A stretch of 64,000 bases of DNA, taken from the NCBI GenBank assembly GCA_024362935.1, contig JANCRA010000011.1, positions 6,317,501-6,381,500 on the forward strand. The letters are read 5' to 3'. The position numbers and the translations under genes are program-made. A model generated the notes under the pieces. The model ran no database searches. It saw nothing but the letters and a program-made list of their open reading frames with translations, and was not told the DNA's origin. Below are positions 36,251 to 48,400 of the stretch, one piece after another (within the stretch, counting starts at the first letter, position 1; every line of letters begins with the position of its first letter). The DNA comes from Setophaga petechia (taxonomy: Eukaryota > Chordata > Aves > Passeriformes > Parulidae).

Positions 36251-38569
36251 GTTGAAAAAGGGTTCACAGATCAGGATTCAGAGATGAATGGGCCTATCTA
36301 AATGTCATATTTAGACATAATCTGTATAGAAGTAATGCAAGGTATATTTGGCTGAGGATGGGTTGATAATTCAAAATTTCAAGTCATACCTTTCAAATAT
36401 AACTGGTACAAAGACTATTGTACATTTTGGATCCAAACTGTCTACTTATTTTCTGTATTCATTTGTAGTTCCTTTATTAAAAAATAAGAAAGAAAAAGAA
36501 AAATAAATAACCATCAGAAATGCAAAATTATGTAACTGAAAGTGTTGTTTCTTTGATGCTGTAAGAATGACTGCCACAAGGTGTGCCATTCTCTAAATGC
36601 ATGGTATTCTCCAGTCTTTCATTTTACCCAGTTGTGAGACACAGCGTCTAACAGTTTATCCCCAGAATAGAGAAAAGCTGCCTTAATGTACATTTCAGGG
36701 TTCAGTAACTCCTCTGGAACTCTGTTATGGACATGCAGAGTTTTACAATAGTTAATGAAAGAAATCCAGTCCCATGTGCAGTATCCCATTATTATTTCCA
36801 AATAATTTAAATGCCACTAGCTACCAATTAATTGTTATAAGTTTACACTGATGCAACAGAATTTGACCAAAAAATACACATCAAGTTTTTTGAAGTAAGA
36901 GACAGATGCTTGATTTCCTCTTTGACATATTACCTAAGAAGCTGGAATAGTTTTGATGATGGAATGATTATTGTGATGATGCATTGTGCTGCATCTCATA
37001 GACATTAAAGCAGAATATAAGGTGCAATAGACTATATATTTCTCCTCCATATTGCTTAGCTATGCATCTAGTTGTATTGAAAGCAGCAAATATTGATTAT
37101 AGGTTAAAGGCAATTAAAATAATGGACCTGTAGCTGGCAGAAACTGCCAAAGGATTCTTGGCACTGACAGCATTTACCACATAAGAAATGACTGTCAAAT
37201 TTAATGAGCAACCATATTTTCCAGGAATAAGCATTTACTATTCACTCCATTCTATTTTAAAGAATGGAGTTTTTGTTAAATTTGTGATCAGAAAAACTTT
37301 TAAAGAGGAAAAAAGAGTTAAAAAAGCGTTCTAAGTACAATTGAAAGTGATTTAATGTAAAGGAATCACAGAGCTACCCGATTATAATGTAGCATAAGAG
37401 AAGAGAGACTGTCTTAGGCTACCTGTAATGGAAAGTCCTTGCTTTCTGCAGAAGTCTCAGGATATCAGTGTCCACAGCCAAGGCAGCTTTTTCATTTTTG
37501 TTGTGTCTGTACTTAAGCTAACCCTATCAAGCACGAGCCAAGGCTTTCAGCTGAGCTTGCTGTCAACACAGCTAATTGCACAGGTAAAAGTGGCTTTGTC
37601 ACAGGCCTTTGGGTGGCACATAGCTGAACTGCCTTGGCATAAGCTGGAAAGAAAGTTTCTCTTCCAAGAACTGCAATTTTTTCCCCACTTTTATTCTGAT
37701 GCAACCCTTTGCCAGAGTCATGCATTATTCAGCCTGCATCGCCAGGTGCCAAAGAGACCACACTGCCTGTGCTAGCTAAAATGTGAAAGCAAGTCCAGGG
37801 TGATTTCTTAGTCTTTCTCCACCTCCCATCAAGGTATGTGGGGATAGGAAATTTATTGTACCCTAAATGTCACTTTTTCATCCTCAGTTGCTGTCTGACT
37901 GCCAGTCAGGAGAGAGAAGGAAAGGACCAAACTGTGCATCATTACACCTCCTGAACATCCTTCCATGCTCGCAAGACACAATGGGTCACTACCAGGTCTT
38001 CAAAGAAGAGGCCTCCATAAATGATGACCAGCTGCTGTAGCTCTAGAGCAAGTTCAAAAGAGAGATAAGCAGATAACTCACGTAATCTGGGGTTTGCTCC
38101 ATGGAAGATATCAAAATTTTAGGGAAAGAAAGAGGAAATTGGTTTGTAGAAAGCACGTCACTAGCACAGAGGGAGAAAAAAACCAGAGGTAACGTCTATT
38201 AAAACAGCACTGACTTTAAGGTATATTTCAATATATATTGTCTTAATATGAATTTAATGTATTATTATGTATTGTCTCATAATTTATTATTTTTCTGCTG
38301 TGGAAGAGGAGCTAGTGTCTTATCTATTTTCCCTGCATATGGTAGTATATTTATATAAACAGTATAATTTTCAGCAATTTTTGGAGTACTTTTGAATTGA
38401 GACCCCAGATTTTACTGCTTCCATTAAGGTACCCCAGAGGATGTATTTTTATGAAGTTTTACAAGTAGGCTATCTTTTTACAGATACATCTTTATACATC
38501 TTTTTGCATATTTTCTTGCAAGACCAATAAATCACATCTGGATTCTTCTTCAAGACTGAAATCTGCATT
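36251..38569. other. AT-rich non-coding DNA
   Basis: No exon or named repeat is recognised. A 10-bp-arm inverted repeat lies at 37244-37270. A GC-richer island at 37430-37780 has overlapping frames on both strands (115 and 70 codons) without any domain. Confidence 0.5.
37244..37270. repeat. Inverted repeat, 10-bp arms
   Basis: The arms actccattct (37244-37253) and agaatggagt (37261-37270) are perfect complements around the 7-base loop attttaa. There is no following T-run or gene end to give it a role. Confidence 0.75.
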
Positions 38570-38620
38570 GTTTCCTTACCATCTTAGGAACCTCAATATA
38601 CATAAGTCTATGGGACTGGG

Positions 38621-39013
38621 TGTTGCAGACATCTTTTTGTGAAAATCTTTTCTTAGGTTTTTTTTCCCTTCTGAGAAGCTGAGGCCTCAGAAACAAAATG
38701 TAAACAATGGTTATCTGCTGCTATGGAATGCAACAGGTGGATTTTTGATTGGGCCATCTTGAATGTTTACAATTAATGGCCAACCACAGACCAGATAGCT
38801 TGGACTCTCTGTCCGAGCCACAGATCTTTGTTATCATTCTTTTCTATTCTATTCTTAGCTAGCCTGCTGAGGAAACTTTTCCTTCTATTTCTTTTTACTA
38901 TAGTTATAATATAATATATATATATCATAAATTAATAAATCAAAGCCTTCTGAACATGGAATCAACATTCTTATCTCTTGCCTCATCCAAGAACCTATGT
39001 GATCACTGTCACA
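38621..39013 (+). mobile_element. Solo LTR, ERVK-type, nested in CR1
   Basis: A 393-bp LTR with ends tgttgcagac and cactgtcaca. The flanking 6-mers are actggg (38615-38620) and accggg (39014-39019), a 6-bp target duplication with one later substitution, as expected of ERVK-type integration. AATAAA at 38934-38939 is in the usual position about 75 bases from the 3' end, which supports plus-strand sense. An alternating AT run precedes it. The text is close to an abundant songbird LTR family that I recall. No internal provirus remains, so this is a recombination product. Confidence 0.88.
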
Positions 39014-39029
39014 ACCGGGTGTGAAACAT

Positions 39030-39809
39030 CCCAGAATCCTGGGGGAATTGTTGGATGCAGTTGCAAACTATTTCCCACTGTATTTGAAAATCAATAGCAA
39101 TTGGGTAGAGTCCATAGAGATTGGAAAAAGGAAAAATATGGCACCCATTTCTAGAAAGAGTAGAAAGTAGGACCCTTGAAATTATCAATGTGTTGAGAGC
39201 TGCATCTCTGTGCCTGGGACAGATAAAATAGTGGGGACAGATCCTCCTAGAAGCTGTGCTTAGGCACATGGAGGACAATTAGTTGATTTGGGACAGCCAG
39301 CACAGCTTCCAGCGCACCAGGGGAAAGTCTGGATCAGACCAGTGGCCTTCTATGACGGAGTGACTACATTAGTGGACAAGGGAATGGCTGTGGGTGTCAT
39401 CTATCTGGGCTTCTGTAAGGCCTTCAACATAGTCCCTCACAACACCTTTTCCTCTAAACTGGAAAGAGAAGGATTTGATGGATGGGTTGTTTGGTGGATA
39501 AGGAATTGGTGGGATGGTCACATCCAGAGGGTCAATGGCTCAGAGCTCCAGCAGACATCAGTGATAAGTCATGTTCCTCAGGGGTTCATATTGGAACAAG
39601 TGTTATTTAAGATGTTTATTAATTATATAGATGAAGAGATTGAGCGCACCCTCAGTAAATTTGAACATGATAACAAGCTGAGTGATGCAGTTGAGACACC
39701 TGAAGAATGTAACACCATCCAGAGGGACCTGGACAAGCTCAAGAAAGCCAAGTGTCAGATCCTGTGCCTGGGTAGGGGCAGATATGAGATATCTGATTCC
39801 CAGATATGA
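39030..39809 (+). pseudogene. CR1 ORF2 reverse-transcriptase pseudogene
   Basis: Remnant of the CR1 ORF2 reverse transcriptase. From 39288 one frame stays open to 39809 (173 codons, opening on TTG rather than ATG; the true start lies far upstream). RT motif A reads YLGFCKAFNIV (39402-39434), where both conserved aspartates are replaced (Gly and Asn). The conserved VPQG is intact at 39573-39584. The F-x-D-D catalytic box reads FEHD (39660-39671). Upstream of 39288 the homology continues in other frames with small indels. Activity is excluded. The host copy is a LINE, not a viral gene. Confidence 0.85.
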
Positions 39810-40520
39810 GAGCAGGCCTGAGAACACAAACTTGGGGTAGGTGGTGGGTGAAAGGCTGGGTATGAGCTGGCAAAATGTGCTTGCAATGCAGAAAGTGAGC
39901 TGTGTCCTGGGCTGCATTGAGAGAAGTCTGGCAGCAGGTAGAGGCAGGATCTACCACATCTGAATACCGTGTCTGGCTCTGGAGCCTTCAGCACAGGAAG
40001 GAGGTGGGCCTGCAGAAGCAAGTCTAAAGGAAAGCCATGAAGATGATCAGAGGGCTGGAGCACTTCTGTGAGGAAAGGCTGAGAGAGATAAGGCTGCTCA
40101 ACCTGGAGAAAAGAGGGCTTTGGGATAACCTTATAGCACCTAGGGGGTAACCTAAGATTACCTTTGGGGTAACCTTATAAGCCCTAAATGGAGCTTTTAA
40201 GAAAGTAGATTGTTGACAAGGACATGAAGTGACAGGACAAAGGATAATGATTTCAAACTGAAAGAAGGTAACTATATTTAGATATAGCTATTAGAAAGAA
40301 ATTCTTTACTGTGAAGAAGGCGAGGCATGCGAACTGGTTACCCAGAGAAGTTGTGGATGTCCCATCCCTGGAAGTGTTCAGCATCAGGTAGGATGGGGTT
40401 CTGAGTAACCTGGTCTGGTTCTGGTAACCTGAAAGGTGACCCTGCCCATGTCAAGGGGATTGGAACTGGGTGATCTTTAACCCTTTCAACCCAAGACATT
40501 CTCTGTCTCTGATTCCTCAA

Positions 40521-40618
40521 ATGAGGGTATTTTACCCATGCTTTTATTCTGCTGATTTATCCTCCGGTAATGAGGGTATTTAACACATGCTTTTATTCTG
40601 CTGATTTATCCTCCGATA
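40521..40618. repeat. 49-bp tandem duplication
   Basis: Two head-to-tail copies of a 49-base unit, 40521-40569 and 40570-40618, each starting atgagggtattt and ending in 'gatttatcctccg'. They differ at only a few positions. They begin two bases beyond the CR1 3' end. Confidence 0.93.
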
Positions 40619-42729
40619 GAATTTGGCTCCTTCATTCCTTCCTAAGCATCTGAAATCTATCTACTCAGAACAGTGCCTGTTCTGAGAAAGCATTAAGTGA
40701 TACAGGTTTTAATGTACTGTGAAGGAATTTGATGTTATTCGTGACACAATAATTGTGTTACCATAGCTCTCTAATCTGGCTCCTGAGATTCAATTTAGTA
40801 ACAAATGAGTTCATGTCTTACCCCATAACTAACCAGGCCAAGTTACATGTCTTTCTGTGCAAAAGCACCTTATGTCATTGGGGGCAAAAAAAAATGAGAC
40901 TTTACTAAATCAGGCAGCAAATATGTTACCATTTACTATTCATTATTGTTTCATTTATTTATGTGAGAAACAATAAAAGAGAGGTCAGCTCTGCAGGAGC
41001 CAGCAAAATTAAAATATTATAATAGTCCAAACGAAACAGAAAGATATAGGCAGTCAATTCTGAATTCTTAGCCATAAAAGTTGAGAAGAATTTTATCTAA
41101 GACAGCATCATGGAAACCTATTTAAACAATCTTCCTCAAGGTTTATTTGCGTGCAAAAAATATACTAAATATAAGAAGTATATGTTAAACTAAAATGTCT
41201 TAAACTGAAAAAGGTCCCGGAACATGATCTATTAATAAAGAGAACAAACTGATTATTTTCCTTTAGTTTGAGCACATGGAAAAGCCTTTCATATAAAATA
41301 ATTAATAAATTCAAAACACTACTGTCTTGAATAACCATAGCAACCTTGAACTACACTCTACATAACAAGTTTGAATGGAACAAATCCTGGGTAAAACTCC
41401 ACTGACCTCAATAGCTTTACAGTAAGGATAAATTTTAACTGATACATTTAGGAGGTATATAATGTGCAGATAATAAAAAAATGAATGAGAGGTAATTTTT
41501 TAATAATTCTATGACAAAATTTAAAAGAAAACTTGTAATGAATCTTACCATACCATACCTTATAATACCACATTATTAATAAAATATTTTTCAGATATAT
41601 ATTTATTGTGCAATTTAGACTTTACTTAAACAAGAACTGGATGTGTCCATGAATGGCAAAATGTTCAAGTATAAGATGTGTCATGAGCATTACAGCTGAT
41701 AGGTAAATGAGAGCAAAAAGAAGCTAAACATACCAAATCAGATGATTTATAAATATCTCCAGAAATTAGGTGGACACAATATAATAAAAAGGGCTTTATT
41801 TTAAATAAAAATACATTTGGTTCTCCAAGATACGGAGATGAGAACTGGGATAATCGACTTTAAATTTTATGCTGCCTTATAAAATCCGAGTAGTTGTTTT
41901 AGATCAGAGCAGAAAACAGCTGACTTATACACCTATAATTTTAAGTTCAAGCAGCTACTTAGAAATGACTCTGTTTTAAGCACTTGGACAAAGTAACTAC
42001 TCCAATTGTCAGTTTTTGTTGCCCTGTTCCAGGTCTTTGTATCTGGTGCTTTTCTAAAGCCACAAAAGGTTTTGGTTTTAGTTGTCTAACAATATTCATC
42101 TGAAAACAAAAAGGAAGCTGCTGGCCTGCATGCTTTGATAAGAAAAAATTAGATCCATTAAGATGAATGTCTGGCTGAATATTTTTAACTTGGAAATTCG
42201 GTTTTCTTTTTTTCCCTAAGTGTGGCACCTGACTTTTGGCAACAGCTGAATAGGACCTTGACAATTGTGGCCGTACCAATATGTGTCTGATTTAGGTACA
42301 GACAGATGCTGGCATTGCCATCTGTCTGCAGTTCTAAAGTAGGCTCCTGGCAATACCATGGCTGGGAAATGTGGATTTGGAGGTGGGTGAGAATTGATGT
42401 GAAACTGATAAATCTCTGATACCACCCTGATAACTACAGGTCTTTTAAGTAAGCTGTGAAGAAATTAGAGGGAGACTTGCATACTGTCAGTAATGAAGGA
42501 CTTGAAGGAGTATCAGAGGGCAGTTTCTAACACAGACTCCTTGTGCAGTACCACTAGAACAGCTTTGTAAATTAGCTGCTATCTAAAGACATTTTAAAGT
42601 AGAATTGTCACTTCTGAAATGACCAATAGTTAGCTTTTCTCCCCTGTCCCGTTTCTTTTACAGAAGTTCTTGAAGAAACTTGAAAAAATGGCCTAAGTGG
42701 AAAGTAGGAAACCCTTTATATGTTAATTT
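40619..42729. other. AT-rich non-coding DNA
   Basis: No exon or named element is visible except the possible ancient repeat fragment at 41370-41440. Minus-strand frames near 41959-42425 overlap one another and have no recognisable domain. Confidence 0.5.
41370..41440. repeat. Ancient amniote interspersed repeat fragment
   Basis: The words 'caaatcctgggtaaaactcc', 'actgacctcaatag' and 'aggataaattt' follow the order of an old palindromic amniote repeat, in which 'aaatcctg...aaaactcccattgacttcaatgg' is followed by a reversed copy. It is short and diverged. Confidence 0.45.
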
Positions 42730-43232
42730 CTGAGTGAAATGCAATACCTGATCTTTGGTCCCCTGCCTTGAATATTGTGTGTAGTTTTGGTCACTGCAAT
42801 ATAAGAAAGATACTAAGCTTTTAGAGGAGGCCATGAGGATGATGAAAGGCCTTGAGAAGAAGCCAAATGAAGAGCAGCTGAGGTCCCTTGGTCTGTTCAG
42901 CCTGGAGAAGAGGAGACTGAGGGGAGACCTCATTGCAGTCTGCAACTTTTGAGGGAAAGAGGTGGGACAGGCACTGATCTGTTCTCTGGTGACCAGTGAC
43001 AGGACCTAAGAGAGTGGCTTGAGTTTGTGTTAGGGAAGGTTTAGGTTGGATATTAGAAAAAGGTTTTCCACCCATTGTGTGCCTGAGCGGTGGAACAGGC
43101 TCCCCAGGGAAGTGGTCACAGCAACAAGCCTGGCAGAGTTCAAGAGGGGAACTCAGGCATGTGGGGATATTCCTGCATAGGGATGGGAGTTGTGGATCCC
43201 TTCCAACTTAGCATATTCTCTGATTCTGAAAA
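42730..43232 (+). mobile_element. CR1 LINE 3' end
   Basis: A plus-strand CR1 tail of about 500 bases. In order it contains the block read near 'tattgtgtgtagttttggtc', the strongly conserved 'ctgttcagcctggagaagagga' with 'gggagacctcattgcagtctg', the 'gaccagtgacaggac' segment, 'ggaacaggctccccagggaagtgg' and the end 'attctctgattctga'. The conserved block around 42890-42930 is nearly perfect. It is 5'-truncated, and stop codons and indels prevent coding. It is probably a different CR1 subfamily from the copy at 23740, judging from the 3' UTR text. Confidence 0.9.
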
Positions 43233-45239
43233 GCAATTGAAATTATGCAGTTTTGTCTGAAGTTGTTTTCTAAAGTTGGTTAGTCTGAAGAGTTCTGTTT
43301 CTTAAAGCACATAATTTCATTTACAACAGGCAGGTGTGTCCAAGCATGACTATAGTCAGGCAGATCTCCAAAGGCTTGGATTTGGTAGTTGGACTTGTAA
43401 CCTGCCTATAATAAAGCAAACATAATTTTTGCGCTGTGAGATTTGGATCAGAGTCCAGATACCCTTTTTCCAGCAGACCTTTGTGATTCTGAGGAAAACC
43501 AAGAGGTCTGATATCTTGAGCAGATTTTCTCCAGCACCTACCACTTGCACAGTGAATTTTCTCTCCATAGTTGGCAAACTACCTTTTAGAGTCCCATATC
43601 TGTTTTGAAAAATGTTACAAAAAGAAGCTGTGTGTATTGGGAAGCAAAAGGAATATTCATGTAACATCTGAGTTTTTCCAAAGTGATTACCAGAAGTCAT
43701 TTGAGTTTCCAAGCATTTTTGTTGCAATCAAACAGCTGAACTAGATAGAGTATCTTTGGTGGCAAATTAATATCAGGATTCTTATTTATTTTCACTCAAT
43801 CTGGAAAAACCTTTCCCAAAATATAGTTTGCAAGAAGCAAATCTACTGAATTCATATGCAAGTGAATCCTACATATGATGAAGTGATTTACTTTCTGCTC
43901 TGACACTATGTATGGGATTAGGATGATATTGCTGCTACAGCTAGGTTTTCAAAAATGTCATTTCACAATAAGGAAAACTTCTTTCAACACACTGCAACTC
44001 TTCCAGGACAGGCAAGTCCTCTCTCCTATCCCTGTTTCCAGTTGTGTGAAAGGAGAATATTTACACTCAGCCTGTGTCACAAGTTTCAGGCTTCAATATT
44101 TTCCTATACTAATGGTCCAAATTCAGGGAGAAAATTGAAATTTCACTATGAATTTCAGCAGTTATTTGATTTGGCAATTAGTGCTTAGCTGCTCAAAGGC
44201 CAGCTATGGATTTCACCTGTGTAATTTTATAGCCCTGCCACTCCTAAACTAAACAAATTTCCTTCAGATGTGAATTGGTAGAAATCAAACATGAAACAGT
44301 ATTACTTGTAAAGGCATATCATGTTATCTTCCTCTTTTTAACTGTTCAGAAGAATTATGTTACTCTAGAGCTGTGTTCAAGAGGACCAAGTTATTTGCAA
44401 AGAGATGAGATTAACAGCCTCCTTTGATGCTACCTGTCCTTAAAGTTTATGAACCCATGAATGGATGGTCTCAGACTGTTTAGAGACCTTTTTAATGTTC
44501 ACAATACAACATTACAGCAACCAACTATCTGTTAAAGCTGGTTGTATACTCTTTTGCAGCCACATTTTAAACTCTTTTCAGCTTTTGTGTTAACTTGGGA
44601 AAAAAGGTTTAGAAGTGTCAGCAATAAGCTTTCTCTACATTCTTGTTTGATGGTTCTGGGCATGTGGTGTTTAAAAGCATGAAATGCAAAAATATCAGAC
44701 ATTAAAATGTAGTAACATAAAATTATGTTGCTGTGAACACATTTTCATCATTAACATAATTTCCAAAGCTGGATGATAATACCCAAGGCAGAAAAATATC
44801 TTTTGTCCCAAAAATGGTACTGGTTTCATGGTAATGTGATCAAACGGTAAGGTAGTAGAATTTGATTTGGACAAGTTATTAAATATTTAAGTTATAATGT
44901 ACATTATAGAAATACAGAGTAACATTGGATTGTATGAATTTGTATCAGGAAATTAAACAGAGTCTATATCTAGCCAGCACATCTTACAGCTTGCTGATTA
45001 ATTTGTTGCATTCTTCCCCTTCCCCCGCCAGGTGACAAAGTGCTAGCTCCTCCATGAGCTTTTGAAAAACATTAGCTTTACCATCATCTAGAAAAGAAAG
45101 AGAATTGAGAACTGATAAATATCTGTGCAGATGTGTGTCTGCAGAGTATTTGTGAATAACCCAAAGCTCTTGGTAGATCCAGTTTCAGATTTTTATCTTG
45201 CTTATTTGTAGGAGAATTTTGTGTTCAACCACAGAGGGG

Positions 45240-45266
45240 AAAAAAAAACCCCCCCAAAAAAAAAAA
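45240..45266 (+). repeat. A9-C7-A11 homopolymer cluster
   Basis: Three adjoining homopolymers: nine A, seven C and eleven A. The cluster is likely to be length-variable or to contain sequencing error. Confidence 0.95.
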
Positions 45267-48200
45267 CCAGAATGGAAAACAATTCATTGAATCAATTAAA
45301 ATGATGAATACTTTCAAGTAAATACTGACCTGTATGCAGCTGCCCTGAAAGCAGAAATAGTTATTATTTATTGACTGATTATATACTGACTAAATTAGTA
45401 ATTTAAAGCTATTTACTCAACTTTAAAATTCTAATTTTCAAAAGCCATGGGGGCTCTGGAAAACATAAATCTATTGTCTTTTTATGAGACATGGCTCCCA
45501 GATTATGCATTGTTTAGATTTTCCTTTTACATGACAGACTTCCTATCTTTTGTTTTTTCAGTGGTACCTACTCCTCAAGCCTTCATCATTTTTGAGAAGG
45601 GCATTCCACCATGCTGCTCGGCATATGCTCCCCTTAAGTTTTTCGAGAATCAGAAAGCCTCAGATTGGTAAATCCATTTATCTAAAACATTTTCAAAGTA
45701 TTTGTCTACCATTAAGAAGCAATACATCTTGAAGGTTCCAAAAATTTACTAGCATGCAATCATGGTCACTCTTTTCTTTATGCTCAGCTGCTCAGCACAC
45801 GTTAGAGTATGGCTGGCTTTCCAGGGAAATATGAGGGAATTAGTACTCAAATTAGTACTTCTAATTCTGAAACTCTACTTATTCCATCAAGAGTAAGGAG
45901 CAGGATGAAATATTAAGAAATATTAAGTCTTGTGAGGAAATGAAAAACTCACAGTATTTAGCCAAATGTGAACCAAAATGCATTTCTACCATTTGTATGT
46001 TAAACAACCTTGTATATTAATGTAAACAAATATTTTTGGATAGCATCTGTATTGTGACCTACATAGTATTAAGGAAAAAAACCCTACAGTTGAATTTTTT
46101 GACATTTAGTAACAATACATATTTTTTTCCTATTGAAAACCCCTCCAGTGTGTGAGATGAATAATTTTTGTTAGCAAAATATCCCCAGAGAAGAAATCAA
46201 TACAATGAGCTCACCATCCAAAGTTTTAATGATATTTAAGACATTAAGTAGTAACAGATGCACCTTAATAAACTAATTGGTCACATCAGTTATATTAATT
46301 TTGCTGTTTATATTTGCCAAAGAAAGAACTTGTTAGAAGCAAAAGCAAGCAAAATCAAGGAGAAGTTAAACTTGCACCTGTGAAGAAAAATCTCACATGG
46401 CTCCAGAACACCTGAAACAAATCCAGTCTTTTTTCTCTTGTCTAGCATACATATTTTTCCTTTAATCTCCAGCAACTTGCTCTGTCAAATCTGGGACATT
46501 TGGTCAATTTCTTACCTAATATTTCTTTTGTGTCTCTGGCCTGTCATGCCCCACCTGATTTCTTGGAAATGATGCTTCTTCACCCAAATCTGTGGGGTTT
46601 TTTGTCCATTTTCAAAACACCATGGCTCTTGCTCCGGCTCTTTTTCTCATTTTTCTCCTCCCCAGAGAGTCTCAGTTACCTCTCAGAAGCTTCTGTCTTT
46701 CTTCAGCCTCCAAGGCTGCCTGCCTATCTTCCATTGGGCTTCACACATTGCACAGGAACCACGAGTCTCACTCTCATTTCCATGTTCAGGAGTTGGTCAC
46801 CCAAAGGACCTGGCTGCAAAGATCCAGGGGCTGGGGAGGGAAGCAACATTGGCATCATTCATCTGGTGGGGAGCTGGAGAAACCTTTGTCTTTCTCTAAA
46901 CATTTTCACTAGCAGCAAATGTAACCCTCAGGATTAGGCTGACTTGCAGAGTAACTTCATTTCACCAGAAAAATTCAACATCAGAAGGATAAATTGTATT
47001 AATTCATCACTGACATCATTTGTCTATGTAATTATTATTTGCAAAACCCATAAATATACAATGCTTCTCTTTGGTGCTTCAGGACTCCAGGAACTTGGTA
47101 TTTTGGAAAATGCTGTTTAGAAAACACCCATAGGAACCATGAATATTCTGTGCCCTTACAGAGTAGGTGGCTCTGTCTGGATGATCTTGTGGAAATGCCA
47201 ACATTAACATCTCTATACATCACAATTTGGCCATTTGGAAGATCAATATAATAAAAAATACCTCCCAGGCGGGTAGCGATATTTGGTACAAGTTTCACAC
47301 TTGTAAAATAAATTATGTTTAAAAAAATAACTACAAAATCAAACCAAACTCTATATAATAAATCTGACCTGTCTCCTTTGCATTTTGGAAATAAATCAAC
47401 ATTGTAATCTATGGGGTTTTTTTACAGAAAAACTTAGAAATGTGGTAGATATCTGTCATGTCTTAAATATAGTAGTAGGAATAACAATTGACCTCTGAGA
47501 TCGAAGTTCATCCCACAAACTTTCCAAAATATTATTTTTATACAACTTCATTTTACTGTTTTTATACCAGCAAACTTCCATTGTAATTAAAGTAGACTCA
47601 TGGCCAAAGCAATAGATGCTGAGCTCCTGCTGTTTTTTTCAATGTGGAGGTAGTGCTGGGGAGGTAAATATATTAATTATACTAAAAACACTCGTTCCAT
47701 TCTAAATTGCTAGTACAGTCATACTCTTATGATTTTAATAGCGGAATACAACCTAATATTACAAAAAAAGTAGTCAAAACCTGTCTAAAACCTGTAAGAA
47801 GTAAGATCAGCTTTTTCTTAGCTCTTTTAGTTGGAGCTTTTTTTTTTTTCCTCTGACAAAATGCTTAGAGATCACTGCAAGATGAAGAGCCACATTCTCT
47901 AGTTTTTAACTGTGAAAGAAAGTTTAAAAATCACTCTCTTCCACAGCACTTCCACATAAATAACAAGATTAATTCTGATTTTTTGTTATGTTTTCATGCT
48001 GATGCTATTCTTTACATCAGCATTCTTAGCATTTTCAAGGTGGATTCACCCATGTTACAGACAACATTATGCAGGCAATTATCCTGACTCAAAAATTGAT
48101 GTCATTATTTGTTTTTCCTTCTATTCATATATCTTAAATATAACAATTTCAACATAAAGCAGGTGAGAATTACTTGCTTTATCCTTGATGTTTCCAAGGC

Positions 48201-48363
48201 ACAAGGCTGCATATTTTAAAGTATTCAATTGATAACATGGTTATCTTAATTTCTGTTGTATTAAAAGGTTTATGCATGTTAAGAACTTTCCAAATAGTAA
48301 AAGAACTTTGGTATCATAGAAAATAGAAACCACATGTTAGTAGACTACACTCTACTGATAAAG

Positions 48364-48400
48364 TTTCCTTGTAGTCACTCAAGAAGTGACTACAAGGAAA
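48364..48400. repeat. Perfect hairpin, 16-bp arms
   Basis: The arms tttccttgtagtcact (48364-48379) and agtgactacaaggaaa (48385-48400) are exact reverse complements around the 5-base loop caaga. Right after it, 'ggaaagtaa' occurs twice in tandem. No gene borders it, and there is no T-run to make it a terminator. It may be a recent template-switch inversion or a structured RNA element if transcribed. Confidence 0.95.

Larger units (their letters stand above)
38570..40518 (+). mobile_element. Long CR1 LINE remnant, interrupted by a solo LTR
   Basis: The longest CR1 copy in the window. Left of the LTR, 'cttaggaacctcaatatac' and 'cataagtctatggga' match the CR1 ORF2 block upstream of the RT. Right of it, 'catcccagaatcctgggg' resumes at the next expected position, so the LTR at 38621-39013 is a later insertion. 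The RT domain, the C-terminal coding region and the 3' UTR then follow to about 40518. The end shows the usual 'gtgatctttaacccttt' block and a poorly kept tail. The 5' limit is uncertain. The reading frame is broken and the catalytic residues are lost. Confidence 0.9.

Noticed and set aside
37428..37775. A 115-codon plus-strand frame in a GC-richer island
   Set aside because: The opposite strand is also open for 70 codons, and there is no familiar domain or flanking splice or polyadenylation signal.
39603..40063. Three overlapping minus-strand frames of 72-104 codons
   Set aside because: They are antisense shadows of the CR1 ORF2 pseudogene and its downstream region.
46500..46937. A 145-codon plus-strand frame, with a second 106-codon frame overlapping it
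   Set aside because: It opens on TTG, not ATG. Two frames are open together because the DNA is pyrimidine-rich, and there is no recognisable domain or splice context.
48364..48400. An intrinsic transcription terminator
   Set aside because: The hairpin is not followed by a T-run and no gene ends beside it; the sequence is eukaryotic in character.
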